Positions 17,641 through 26,681 of a DNA stretch of 64,000 nt are shown one piece after another. The notes beneath the pieces are model-generated. The model made no database searches. It saw only the letters and a program-made list of their open reading frames with translations, and had not been told where the DNA came from. Origin of the DNA: a bacterium 1xD8-48 (GTDB lineage: Bacteria; Bacillota; Clostridia; Lachnospirales; Lachnospiraceae); assembly GCA_009917455.1 (NCBI GenBank), contig QZDS01000006.1, positions 62,001 through 126,000 on the forward strand, given 5' to 3'. How positions within the stretch are numbered: the stretch's first letter is position 1; the number at the start of each line of letters is the position of its first letter. The translations under genes and the position numbers were made by a program.

Positions 17641-17712
17641 ATTTAAAGAAAAGTAAGACGGGCGTTGCCCGCAATCAGAAAGCTTAAAGCAAATGAGGAG
17701 GAAAGGTTTATT

Positions 17713-18219
17713 ATGGCGTTATTAAAGAAATGGCGTGATATGGCTTATTCGGAAACAGCCAACAAGGGAGATTTAAGAAGATTCTGGGACGAGTATTTCC
17801 AGATGGAAAAGGAGATATACGCACAGCTCCTTAAAAACCCCGACGAGGAAGTAAAGGGCACCGTGAAGGAGCTTGCAGACAAATATGAAATTGACATTAT
17901 GAGCATGGTAGGATTTCTGGACGGGATTAACGACAGCTTAAAGGAGGCTAATCCCATTGAGGAGATGGAGGAGGATACTCAGGTAAATCTTGGCTTTGAC
18001 AAGGAGCTTTTGTATAAAAATATGGTGGCTGCCGGCGCGGACTGGCTGTACGAGCTGCCGGAGTGGGAAGCGATTTTTGACGAGGACAGGCGTAAGGAGC
18101 TGTACAGAGAGCAAAAATCCTCCACCACGATTGTGAAGCCGGATAAAATTTATCCCAACGACCCGTGTCCCTGCGGAAGCGGCAAGAAGTATAAAAAATG
18201 CTGCGGAAAGAAAGGCTGA
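17713..18219 (+). CDS. SEC-C motif protein
   Basis: A 168-residue protein ending in a SEC-C zinc motif, [17 protein letters not shown], as found at the end of SecA and in many small clostridial proteins. The acidic helical region before it (about 1-125) is a family of its own, without known function. The ATG at 17713 was chosen because a GAGGAGG run lies upstream and because it starts the conserved helix [12 protein letters not shown]; the frame is open further but without a ribosome site. The stop shares a base with the next ATG, so the genes are coupled. Confidence 0.82.
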   Translation: MALLKKWRDMAYSETANKGDLRRFWDEYFQMEKEIYAQLLKNPDEEVKGTVKELADKYEIDIMSMVGFLDGINDSLKEANPIEEMEEDTQVNLGFDKELLYKNMVAAGADWLYELPEWEAIFDEDRRKELYREQKSSTTIVKPDKIYPNDPCPCGSGKKYKKCCGKKG

Positions 18220-18668
18220 TGGAAAGCCGTGTAACGCAGGCCGTTGCAACCTTTGAGTCGGGATACACCTGTGCTCAGGCGGTATTTGTCACTTATGCCG
18301 ATTTGTTTGGTATGGACAGGGAAACGGCATTAAAGCTCTCAAGCCCTATGGGTGGTGGAGTTGGACGGATGCGGGAGATTTGCGGGGTGGTATCGGCAAT
18401 GGCGCTGCTTGCGGGATTAAAGGAAGGGAACACCGACCCGGAAAATGAAGCGGGACGGGAACAGATTTATGTCCTTACCAGAAAGCTGGCGGATAAGTTT
18501 AAAGAGAAAAACCACTCTATTATCTGCCGGGAGCTGCTTGGCATTGAAGGAATGGAGGAGAGCGCGAAGCCTTCCGCCAGAACGAAAGAGTACTATGAGT
18601 CAAGACCATGCAGCAGGCTGGTGGCGGACGCTTCCGAAATTATAGAGGAAATGTTATCAGAGTCATGA
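18219..18668 (+). CDS. C_GCAxxG_C_C family protein
   Basis: A 149-residue protein of the C_GCAxxG_C_C (redox) family. Conserved residues are spaced as expected: GYTCAQAVF (GxxCAQAV), then GGGVGRMREICGVVSAMALL with its Cys, CRELLG, and a late Cys in SRPCSRLV. The cysteines are proposed to bind metal or take part in redox. The ATG overlaps the preceding TGA by one base and its own TGA overlaps the birA ATG (ATGA), so it sits between two coupled genes. The physiological role is unknown. Confidence 0.8.
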   Translation: MESRVTQAVATFESGYTCAQAVFVTYADLFGMDRETALKLSSPMGGGVGRMREICGVVSAMALLAGLKEGNTDPENEAGREQIYVLTRKLADKFKEKNHSIICRELLGIEGMEESAKPSARTKEYYESRPCSRLVADASEIIEEMLSES

Positions 18669-19693
18669 CAATCAGAGAACAGGTATTGTTATTATTGGAA
18701 AAACACCGGGGAGAATTTTTCTCGGGACAGGAAATTGCACAGCAGCTTTCCATATCCAGAGCGGGAGTATGGAAGGCTGTTAAAGCGTTGCAGAAAGACG
18801 GCTACGACATAGAAGCGGTAAATAACAGAGGCTATGTGTTGCAGAAAGCAACCGACGCGCTCTCCGGGGCGTTTATTGAGCAGAAGCTTAAGGAAAGAAA
18901 TATCCCGCTTTATGTCCGCGTGGAAAAGACGGTGGATTCCACCAACAATGAATTAAAGCGTTATGTGGTGGACGGGGAGAGGCGGGATATGGTTCTTCTT
19001 GCGCAGCAGCAGAGCGCGGGCAGAGGCCGTCGGGGGCATTCCTTTTATTCCCCGGAGGGGACGGGGCTTTATTTAAGTCTCCTTCTCCATCCGGATGCCG
19101 GGCCAAAGGAAGCCACGATGCTGACGACGCTGACGGCGGTAGCTGCGGCAAAGGCTGTGGAAAAGGTGTCGGGAGAGCCGGCAATGATTAAATGGGTGAA
19201 CGATGTCTGGATGCGCGGCCTTAAGATTTCGGGAATTCTCACGGAAGGCTCGGCCTCTTTGGAGGAAGGAAAGCTGGAATACGTGATTGTGGGAATCGGC
19301 ATCAACATGTATGAGCCGGAAGGCGGTTTCCCGGAGGAAATAAGAAATATAGCCGGAGCCGTATTTCAGGGGCACGGGCCGGGGGAAAACCTCCGCAATC
19401 AGGTGGCAGTGGAGTTCCTTACGAATTTCATGGAATATTATAAGGCGTTTCCTGCCAGAAATTATCTGGACGAGTACAGAAAGCGCTGCTTTGTCATTGG
19501 GAAAAAAGTCTGTATTGTCACTCCCGAGGGTGCGCCCGGACGGCAGGCAGATGCCGGCGGGGCGGACCGGGAGTATGCGTTCGTTCTGGGAATTGATGAA
19601 GAATGCCATCTTCACGTGCGCTATGACGACGGAACGACGGAATACCTCTCCAGCGGGGAAATCAGCGTGAAGCTGCAGCCGCAAGGATGTTGA
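18665..19693 (+). CDS. birA: Biotin-protein ligase / biotin repressor BirA
   Basis: A bifunctional 342-residue BirA. The N-terminal HTH (about 1-65: FSGQEIAQQLSISRAGVWKA) binds the biotin operator. The ligase domain has the adenylate loop QQSAGRGRRGHSF (about 120-132), KWVNDVW (about 180) and GIGINM. The C-terminal SH3-like domain follows. It attaches biotin to acyl carboxylases and represses biotin uptake or synthesis genes. The ATG at 18665 overlaps the previous stop and directly starts the HTH. Confidence 0.93.
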   Translation: MTIREQVLLLLEKHRGEFFSGQEIAQQLSISRAGVWKAVKALQKDGYDIEAVNNRGYVLQKATDALSGAFIEQKLKERNIPLYVRVEKTVDSTNNELKRYVVDGERRDMVLLAQQQSAGRGRRGHSFYSPEGTGLYLSLLLHPDAGPKEATMLTTLTAVAAAKAVEKVSGEPAMIKWVNDVWMRGLKISGILTEGSASLEEGKLEYVIVGIGINMYEPEGGFPEEIRNIAGAVFQGHGPGENLRNQVAVEFLTNFMEYYKAFPARNYLDEYRKRCFVIGKKVCIVTPEGAPGRQADAGGADREYAFVLGIDEECHLHVRYDDGTTEYLSSGEISVKLQPQGC

Positions 19694-19715
19694 TTCGTAT
19701 CATCTTCAGAAAAAT

Positions 19716-21110
19716 TTATTCTATATTGTCCCTGGTGATATTGTGGAGCCACTTATCGCTTCTGTAATGACGGATAACCCAGGGCCACTTGACGAATTCA
19801 TCGGTACACAGAAGAAAATAAACCCACATAACCGGAAGCTTAAACACGAAAGCTGCAAGAAATCCTAAGGGAACGGCGTAAACCCACATGTCAATCACGT
19901 CGCAGATAAAGCCGAACCGGGAATCGCCTCCGGCGCGGAACACGCCCGCAATCAGGGTGGTGTTTACGGCGGCGCCCATCACATAGTATGTATTGATTAA
20001 AAGCATATATTTCAGATAATGCATGGCAGTATCCGTAAGGTCGGCGTACATAAGCACAAAGGGCGTTATGGCAAGGATGAGGAGTCCTCCGAAGGCGCCG
20101 CTTAAAATGGTGAGCTTCATCAGCTTTCTGGCATCCTGCCTGGCATCCTCCAGCCTGTCTTCCCCGATAATGTTTCCAAGCAAAATGCCGCCGGCGCTGG
20201 CGATACCAAAGCACAGAACCGTACCGAAGTTGCGCACTACGATAACAAAGGAATTGGCGGCAACGGCGTCCGAGCCTAAATGGCCGATAATCACGGAATA
20301 CATGGAAAAGGCAACGCCCCAGGCGATATCATTTCCAAGAGCCGGCAGGGAAAGCCTGATAAAATCGGAAAACAGGAGCTTATTTCTCACAAAAAGAGTG
20401 GAAAGCTTTAATTTGATGTCCCTGCTTTTCGCTGACACGATAAAGCAGCAAACCAGCTCGATTACTCTGGAAAGAGAGGTGGCAAGGGCAACGCCTGCAG
20501 CGCCCAGCTTCGGAGCGCCGAAAAGGCCGAAAATGAACACGGCGTTTAAGAGAATATTTAAGGTAAAAGCAAGTGTGTTTAATGCCGTGCTGACGACGAC
20601 TCTGCCCACGCTGCGCAGTACCGAGAGATAAACCTCAGTGATTCCCCAGCAAAGATAACTGACGCTGACAAGACGCAGATAAGACGCGCCGATTGCAATC
20701 AGCTCCGGGTCATTTGTAAAGAGCTTCATCATAAGGCCGGGGGCAAACATGGCAAAACCGGCAGCCAGAACGGATATGGAAATGGAAAAGCGCAGGGCGA
20801 TTCCCTCAACGATTTCAATTGCCCGAAAATCGCCTTTTCCGTAATACTGGGCGCAGAGGATGGTAGCTCCCGTACCCAGGCCGTAATAGACCATAAAAAG
20901 TATGCTGGCGTACTGGGCGGCCAGTGAAACCGCAGAAATAGACGACTGTCCCACATAATTAAGCATCACCACGTCGGCCGAGCTTACGGCGGCGCTCAAA
21001 AGATTTTGAAATACGATTGGCAGCAGCAGCTTTACAATCTGGCTGTAGAATCTGTCGTTTTTCCATCTGTCGATTAGTTTTCCCATTTTAGAATTCTCCC
21101 TTGTATTCAT
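19716..21110 (-). CDS. MATE-family efflux transporter
   Basis: 464 residues with about 12 membrane segments. KLLLPIVFQNLLSAAVSSAD starts the first MatE repeat and FIRLSLPALGNDIAWGVAFS the second. It resembles the NorM/DinF-like branch typical of gut clostridia. It is convergent with birA and follows another MATE gene on the same strand, 76 bases apart; the two could be co-transcribed. The substrate is unknown. Confidence 0.92.
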   Translation of the reverse strand: MNTRENSKMGKLIDRWKNDRFYSQIVKLLLPIVFQNLLSAAVSSADVVMLNYVGQSSISAVSLAAQYASILFMVYYGLGTGATILCAQYYGKGDFRAIEIVEGIALRFSISISVLAAGFAMFAPGLMMKLFTNDPELIAIGASYLRLVSVSYLCWGITEVYLSVLRSVGRVVVSTALNTLAFTLNILLNAVFIFGLFGAPKLGAAGVALATSLSRVIELVCCFIVSAKSRDIKLKLSTLFVRNKLLFSDFIRLSLPALGNDIAWGVAFSMYSVIIGHLGSDAVAANSFVIVVRNFGTVLCFGIASAGGILLGNIIGEDRLEDARQDARKLMKLTILSGAFGGLLILAITPFVLMYADLTDTAMHYLKYMLLINTYYVMGAAVNTTLIAGVFRAGGDSRFGFICDVIDMWVYAVPLGFLAAFVFKLPVMWVYFLLCTDEFVKWPWVIRHYRSDKWLHNITRDNIE

Positions 21111-21186
21111 GCGCGCTTACCAGGTACAGAGCGCCTGTGGCTATTATATCGGTTCCCGATTCTTTCGTCAACAAATTGCGGGAGCT

Positions 21187-22476
21187 TTAATCCTGCCTTT
21201 TATCCGGCATTTTCAGGAAAACAACACAGAGAACGCCAAGAATCACCTGCACGGCGGGAATCGTATACCAGACCCCGTCAAGCCCCAAAAAGAGGGGCAG
21301 AATCACGATAAGAATGAGAGTCAGCAGGATTTCGCCATACACCAGGATATTGGAGCGCGTTGTGCGCCGGGTAGCGTAAAAATAGGAAACCGCCGGTTTG
21401 GTCAGTCCGTAAAGGGCGGTAACCAGCGCAAAAGCAGGGGTGGCCTTTATAATATAAGCGCCCGCCTCCGGGGAGGTTCCGTAAAATTCCGGCAGCAGAT
21501 TTCCTGACAGGACAAAAAGGACAGCTCCGAGAACGCCGACGCCTATCCCCAGTAAGAACGTCCACCGTGCATAGGTTTTCAGCGATTTTTCATCCCCTTT
21601 TCCGCGGCTTAGAGACAAAAGCGGCTGGCTGCCGTCCCCGATTCCCTGAACCAGAAGCTCCATAAAGGAGATAATATAGGCAAGAACCGCATAGGCGCTG
21701 ACAGCCTCCTCTCCCCCATAGTTCATAGACTGCAGATTCATGAAAATGATGGTGACGGAGGGCAGATAGGTCAGCCCGAAAGGCGAGACTGCTACCTGTA
21801 AAATAGGGGAAATCACGGATTTATCAGGACGCATATCCGAAAAGGCAACTCGGTTCTCTTTTTTCATAAAAAAGGCAATACTGAATATCAAAGTGAGAGC
21901 CTGTCCAAAGACAGTGGCAAGAGCGGCCCCGGCCAGTCCCCAACGTAAAGCAATCACGAAATAGTAATCAAGAAAAATATTGGCAAGGCATCCTGACGCC
22001 ATAGCGCACATGGCGTAAAAGGACGCGCCGTGATTGCGCATCACGGGAATCATACCGGTGGCAAACACCTGAATGACGCCGCCAAGAAGAATATATCTTA
22101 CATAAGTAACGGCAAGCGGGTGAAGCTCCCCCTCAGCGCCAAGAAGCTCAAGCAGCAGGGGAGAAAATAAAAAGAGAAGGATTATCAGCAGAAGTGAGCA
22201 GGTAAGAAGCAGGAAAAAGGCGTTGCCCTCTGCCCTTGCCGCTTTCTTTTCATCTCCCGCCCCTCTGTTTAAGGACATCACCACGGCGGCGCCCATACCG
22301 ATACCTGTTCCAAGGGAAAAAATGAGCGCAACCAATGGCCATGCAATATTGATTGCGGCAAGACCCGCATCTCCCATGGCCCTGCCTACAAAAATCCCGT
22401 CCACAATAGAGTAGATTCCCGTCAGTAGAAAAGATAAGGTTGAGGGGAGAATATATTTTAAGTATTCCTTTTTCAT
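21187..22476 (-). CDS. MATE-family efflux transporter
   Basis: 429 residues with about 12 membrane segments, starting ILPSTLSFLLTGIYSIVDGI and containing GIGMGAAVVMSLNRGAGDE. This start and the GxGxGAAxxxSxxxGAG loop put it in the VcmB/MepA-like MATE branch, distinct from the gene downstream. Many MATE proteins of this branch have an adjacent MarR or TetR regulator; none is present here. Confidence 0.9.
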   Translation of the reverse strand: MKKEYLKYILPSTLSFLLTGIYSIVDGIFVGRAMGDAGLAAINIAWPLVALIFSLGTGIGMGAAVVMSLNRGAGDEKKAARAEGNAFFLLLTCSLLLIILLFLFSPLLLELLGAEGELHPLAVTYVRYILLGGVIQVFATGMIPVMRNHGASFYAMCAMASGCLANIFLDYYFVIALRWGLAGAALATVFGQALTLIFSIAFFMKKENRVAFSDMRPDKSVISPILQVAVSPFGLTYLPSVTIIFMNLQSMNYGGEEAVSAYAVLAYIISFMELLVQGIGDGSQPLLSLSRGKGDEKSLKTYARWTFLLGIGVGVLGAVLFVLSGNLLPEFYGTSPEAGAYIIKATPAFALVTALYGLTKPAVSYFYATRRTTRSNILVYGEILLTLILIVILPLFLGLDGVWYTIPAVQVILGVLCVVFLKMPDKRQD

Positions 22477-22607
22477 TGATGACCTCCGTTCTTATATGGG
22501 CAGATTTCAGAGACGGCCTTTCCTGCCGGTGAAACCATATATTTCCGTATTATACGGAATGAAAGCGGAATAGTCAATATTCTCGGAAATGCACGCATGT
22601 GTGCATT

Positions 22608-23918
22608 TTAAGAATGTAAATATTTCCGGAGAAGAAACAGCGCCGCCACATTGGGAATCACCATCAGGGCGTTGATTAAGTCGGTGCACTCCCAGACCAG
22701 ATTTAAGGGCAGAACCGCGCCGATGTAAATCATCACGATATAGGCGACCTTGTAGATGAAAATTCCTTTATTGGCGGTCACATAGCGGAAGGCCTGTTCT
22801 CCCAGATAAGACCAGCCGATCAGGGTGGTGATGGCAAAAGCCACAAGGCAAAGAGATAAAAACACATTTCCAAGCACGGGGAGATAGGAAAAGGCGGCTT
22901 CTGTCAGTCCGGCCTCATTGACACCGAGGACGGAAGCCGGGTGCAGCAGCATATTGGTTACAATCACCAGACCGCTCAGAAGGCACATGACGACGGTATC
23001 CCAGAATACGGCAGTCATGGAGACGTAAGCCTGATGGGAGGGATTATCAGTGTCAGAGGCGGCGGCTGCGATTGCCGCGGTTCCGATACCGGCTTCGTTG
23101 GTAAAAAGCCCTCTGGCAATGCCGTAGCGGGCGGTAAGCATCAGGGAGGAGCCGGCAGCGCCGCCGAGAGCCGCCCTGGGAGCAAGGGCGTGCGCTAAAA
23201 TCAGCCGGATTGCGGGAAGGAGGGCTTCTCTGTTTATAATAAGAAGAAATACGCAGCTTGCCGTGTAGAGAATGGCAAGAAAAGGCACCAGCTTCATGCA
23301 TACGTTTCCGATGGAGCGAATTCCGCCGACAATCACCAGCCCGGCTAAAATGGCGGCGGCAAATCCGGCAATGTGTGGATTAAGGCCAAAGCTTAAGGCG
23401 GTGGTCTGGGTGATAGAGTTGGCCTGGGTGGTACAGCCGACGCCAAAGGCTGCAATCAGCGTCAGATAACCGTAAAATTTCCCGACAGAAGGCATGCGCA
23501 GACCGTTTTCCCACACATACATGGGACCGCCCTGATAGACGCCGTCTTTGTCCTTTTTTCGGAAACGGACGCTTAAAAAGCATTCCGCGTAGGCCGTCGC
23601 CATGCCTAAAATCCCGGTTATCCAGCACCAGAAGATGGCGCCCGGACCGCCGAGAGCGACGGCGGTGGAAACGCCGATAATATTGCCGGTTCCCAGGGTA
23701 GCCGCCAGGGTAGTGGCTAACGTGGCAAAGACAGAAAGATTGTTTCCGTTCTTTTTTTTCGATGGGGTGACGGAAAGGCGGATTGCTTTTAAAATATTTT
23801 TCTGCGGAACGCGAAGTTTCATGGTAAAATAAAGATGTGTACCCATCAGCAGAAGTAAAAGAGGACCGCTCCATAAAAATTGATTGGTGGATTTTAAAAA
23901 AGTAAATGCATTTTGCAT
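22608..23918 (-). CDS. Sodium:amino acid (alanine/glycine) symporter, AGCS family
   Basis: 436 residues and about 10-11 membrane segments. Family motifs are visible: LGTGNIIGVSTAVALGGPGA, GIGTAAIAAAASDTDNPSHQ and GWSYLGEQAFRY. AGCS proteins import Ala, Gly or D-amino acids with Na+. I chose the ATG at 23918; the open frame begins 7 codons earlier at a TTG. No operon partner is obvious. Confidence 0.9.
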   Translation of the reverse strand: MQNAFTFLKSTNQFLWSGPLLLLLMGTHLYFTMKLRVPQKNILKAIRLSVTPSKKKNGNNLSVFATLATTLAATLGTGNIIGVSTAVALGGPGAIFWCWITGILGMATAYAECFLSVRFRKKDKDGVYQGGPMYVWENGLRMPSVGKFYGYLTLIAAFGVGCTTQANSITQTTALSFGLNPHIAGFAAAILAGLVIVGGIRSIGNVCMKLVPFLAILYTASCVFLLIINREALLPAIRLILAHALAPRAALGGAAGSSLMLTARYGIARGLFTNEAGIGTAAIAAAASDTDNPSHQAYVSMTAVFWDTVVMCLLSGLVIVTNMLLHPASVLGVNEAGLTEAAFSYLPVLGNVFLSLCLVAFAITTLIGWSYLGEQAFRYVTANKGIFIYKVAYIVMIYIGAVLPLNLVWECTDLINALMVIPNVAALFLLRKYLHS

Positions 23919-24037
23919 AGGTTTACGCAGCCTTGACAACTCTTATTATTAATATAGTAGCATTCGGAAAAGGATATGATTGTTTTCTGAAAAGAGAAGG
24001 GAAAAGTGTGGGGCAGAGAACGGCAGGAGAAAAGAAA

Positions 24038-25198
24038 GTGAAGAAATGGCAGCTTTGGACGCCGGGAATATTGATTTTATTTGCGGCAGGGCTTCATATG
24101 GCAGGAAGAATGTGGGAAGGATTCAGTGATTTTTATGTGGATAACATTTTTCCCCTCTGGGTGGAGACTTACGGAAGAATCACCGGGAGCATTCCCTTTT
24201 CCGTAGGGGAATGGATGCTGTATCTGGCGGCAGTACTGGTTTTCGTTCTGGCGGCAGCCGGCATTATCTTTCTTGTCTGCCTGGTTTTGAAGCAGAGAGT
24301 ACCGTCGGCAATGCCGGCTGCAAGGCTGATATTCTTTAAGAAACTGTATGGCAGATACGTGTTTTTTCTCTATTGGGTGCTTGGAATTGTGAGCGTGATT
24401 ATGATGCTGAACTGTTTTCTTCTGTATCAGGTTTCGCCGATTACGGAGCGGTATGAGATAGGAGGAAGCCCGGATAAGGTATACGGGTCGGAGGAGATTG
24501 CCGTTCTTCGGGATTATGTGGTGGAGCAGGCCAATGCCCTGGCGCCTTCTTTTGAGAGGGACGAAAAGGGGTATATTATATATAAGAAAGATATCAGGGA
24601 GAAAGCCCGGCAGGAAATGAGGAGGCTGGGCGGAACTTTTGAAAATTTGCAGGGCTATTATCCAAAGCCCAAGGGGCTTTGCCTGTCGGGATTTTACAGC
24701 CAGCAGAGTATCATGGGATATTATTTCCCCTTTTCTATGGAGGCCAATTACAACAGACAGATGTATATTACCAATATGCCGGTTTCCATGTGCCATGAGC
24801 TGTCCCACTTAAAGGGCTTTATCCTGGAGGACGAGGCAAATTTTTTGGGATTCCTTGCCTGTGTGGGTTCTGAGGACGAATTGTTCCGCTACAGCGCTTA
24901 TTTAAGCGTTATCGGCTATCTGGACAGGGATTTCGTAAGGGCAATCGGGGAGAATGAGGAAATATATGCCGCCCATCCGCAGATTGCCGGGCAGGTTGCA
25001 GCGGATAAGAAGTTCCTTACAGAGGAGAGCTGGGAGCAGGTGGAAAGAAAAGCGGTTCTAAAGACGGAAACCGTAAAGCGGGCGGCGGACGCCTTTCTTG
25101 ACACAAACCTGACCCTGAACGGCGTATCCGACGGTACCGTCAGCTACAGCCGGGTGGTCAGGCTCCTTTTGAGATACTATGACGGAAAATTATATTGA
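24038..25198 (+). CDS. DUF3810 family membrane protein (metalloprotease-like)
   Basis: About 386 residues. Two to three hydrophobic helices near the N-terminus are followed by an outer domain containing CHELSHLKGFILEDEANF, an HExxH-type motif with a downstream Glu that characterises DUF3810 and resembles gluzincin active sites. The GTG at 24038 has AGGAGA 7 bases upstream; another GTG at 24008 is possible. No function has been assigned to the family, and peptidase activity is only suggested by the motif. Confidence 0.78.
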   Translation: MKKWQLWTPGILILFAAGLHMAGRMWEGFSDFYVDNIFPLWVETYGRITGSIPFSVGEWMLYLAAVLVFVLAAAGIIFLVCLVLKQRVPSAMPAARLIFFKKLYGRYVFFLYWVLGIVSVIMMLNCFLLYQVSPITERYEIGGSPDKVYGSEEIAVLRDYVVEQANALAPSFERDEKGYIIYKKDIREKARQEMRRLGGTFENLQGYYPKPKGLCLSGFYSQQSIMGYYFPFSMEANYNRQMYITNMPVSMCHELSHLKGFILEDEANFLGFLACVGSEDELFRYSAYLSVIGYLDRDFVRAIGENEEIYAAHPQIAGQVAADKKFLTEESWEQVERKAVLKTETVKRAADAFLDTNLTLNGVSDGTVSYSRVVRLLLRYYDGKLY

Positions 25199-25237
25199 AA
25201 TTAAATATTTACTGCGTTTGCCGGAAGGGAGAATTTT

Positions 25238-26338
25238 ATGGAAAATATTATTTCTTACATTAAAGACTGGGGAAGGTATCCTTTGTCAGAAAGACCGTTT
25301 AATGAGGTGGACAGTCTGATTTTATGCCAGCTTGTATACTTAAATTATGAAAAATTCGTTCCGGGATGGGAGGATAAAAAAGAGCCGGTGAGTATACAAA
25401 GCATTTATTCCCATCCTGAAAGAGACGTGATTCTTGACGATTACTGGTATCGGCAGAATAATAAGGAGATGTTTGCGGCGCTTGCGGAGTCCGTGAGGTT
25501 CGGCAGACTGAAAATGAACGCTTATGTCAATGTTATCAATGAGGAAGAAGAGACACAGTTTTCGGCAATGACCTATTTTCTGGAGGACGGGAGTATTTAT
25601 GTCGCCTATCGGGGAACCGACGCGACCCTTGTGGGATGGAAGGAAGATTTGAACCTGGCATTTTCAAAACCCCTTCCCAGCCAGTACCTGGCAGTAAAAT
25701 ATCTGGAAAAGGCGGCGGAGGCTTTCGGAGGGGATTTCTATGTGGGAGGCCATTCTAAAGGAGGAAATCTTGCGGTTTATGCTGCAATGAACTGCCGGGA
25801 AGAGACAAGAAAGAGGCTGATTAAGGTATTTAATAACGACGGCCCGGGATTTCGGCCGGAAATCCGGGAGCAGGGAAATTATTCTGCTATTGAGGACAGG
25901 GTAATTAAGTTTATTCCCCGTTCCTCTCTGGTGGGAATGATATTGGAGAATCACGGGAAATATGAAATTGTGGAGAGTCGGGGAATTGGAACCTTTCAGC
26001 ATAATACCTATACATGGAAAATTAAGGACGGAACCATAGTCAGGGCGAAAAATATGACCAGCGCCAAAATTAAGCGGGACGCCGCCTTAAACGAGTGGAT
26101 ACTGTCTCTTTCCGAGGAGGAGATACATCTGTTTATAGATACGCTTTATGATGTGATTTCCGCGTCAAAGGCTTCCGATGTGTTTGAATTCGGCGCCGAT
26201 TTGAAAAAGAGTCTTCAAAACGTGGCGCTTGCGGCAAGGGAAGTGGACGACAGTACACGAAAAACGCTGCAGAGAATGATTCGCTCCCTGTTTGAGATGA
26301 TGCTGGAAAATATGAAAAGCGGACTCTTTCAGAGTTGA
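25238..26338 (+). CDS. Mbeg1-like (DUF2974) alpha/beta hydrolase
   Basis: A 366-residue lipase-like protein. YVAYRGTD (oxyanion-side strand) and GGHSKGGNLAVYAA (nucleophile elbow GHSKG, Ser about 173) mark the alpha/beta-hydrolase fold of the DUF2974 family. No signal peptide or membrane helix is visible. A tail of about 80 residues is helical. A distant relative sits in the type VII locus at 45916. It lies 39 bases after the DUF3810 gene on the same strand and may share its transcript. The substrate is unknown. Confidence 0.85.
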   Translation: MENIISYIKDWGRYPLSERPFNEVDSLILCQLVYLNYEKFVPGWEDKKEPVSIQSIYSHPERDVILDDYWYRQNNKEMFAALAESVRFGRLKMNAYVNVINEEEETQFSAMTYFLEDGSIYVAYRGTDATLVGWKEDLNLAFSKPLPSQYLAVKYLEKAAEAFGGDFYVGGHSKGGNLAVYAAMNCREETRKRLIKVFNNDGPGFRPEIREQGNYSAIEDRVIKFIPRSSLVGMILENHGKYEIVESRGIGTFQHNTYTWKIKDGTIVRAKNMTSAKIKRDAALNEWILSLSEEEIHLFIDTLYDVISASKASDVFEFGADLKKSLQNVALAAREVDDSTRKTLQRMIRSLFEMMLENMKSGLFQS

Positions 26339-26398
26339 ACGGCCTGAATGATAAAATGACAAAAGTCTGGATTTTTTTGTTTTTTTTTCAGAAAGTGG

Positions 26399-26427
26399 TT
26401 GACATATTTGAGAAAGCCCGATATAAT
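26399..26427 (+). promoter_or_regulatory. Consensus promoter of tRNA-Leu
   Basis: TTGACA (26399-26404), exactly 17 bases, TATAAT (26422-26427). The tRNA begins 12 bases later. This is a perfect sigma-A promoter, as expected for a stable RNA. Confidence 0.9.
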
Positions 26428-26438
26428 AATTTTTGTTC

Positions 26439-26522
26439 GCAGGAATGGCGGAATTGGCAGACGCGCACGGTTCAGGTCCGTGTGGTAGCAATACCATGAG
26501 AGTTCAAGTCTCTTTTCCTGCA
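26439..26522 (+). tRNA. tRNA-Leu (anticodon CAG)
   Basis: The acceptor stem GCAGGAA pairs with TTCCTGC. The anticodon arm CACGG-TTCAGGT-CCGTG puts CAG in the loop centre (decodes CTG). A long variable arm (TGGTAGCAATACCA) marks a class II leucine tRNA, and GTTCAAGTC is the T loop. No encoded CCA is seen. A consensus promoter and a terminator flank it as a single-gene unit. Confidence 0.95.
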
Positions 26523-26525
26523 TGG

Positions 26526-26559
26526 AAGAAGCCTTAGAAATGAGGCTTCTTTATTTTTG
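26526..26559 (+). terminator. Terminator of tRNA-Leu
   Basis: AAGAAGCC (26526-26533) pairs with GGCTTCTT (26544-26551), followed by TTATTTTT. Confidence 0.85.
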
Positions 26560-26681
26560 CATCTGGAATTCGTTAAAGACAGGATAACTACATGGTTAAA
26601 AGAACGGTACAATTGCCTTTTCAGAAATTTAAAAGCCGGACGGGATTGCAATACCCTCGTCCGGCTTTATTAATCAGTCGT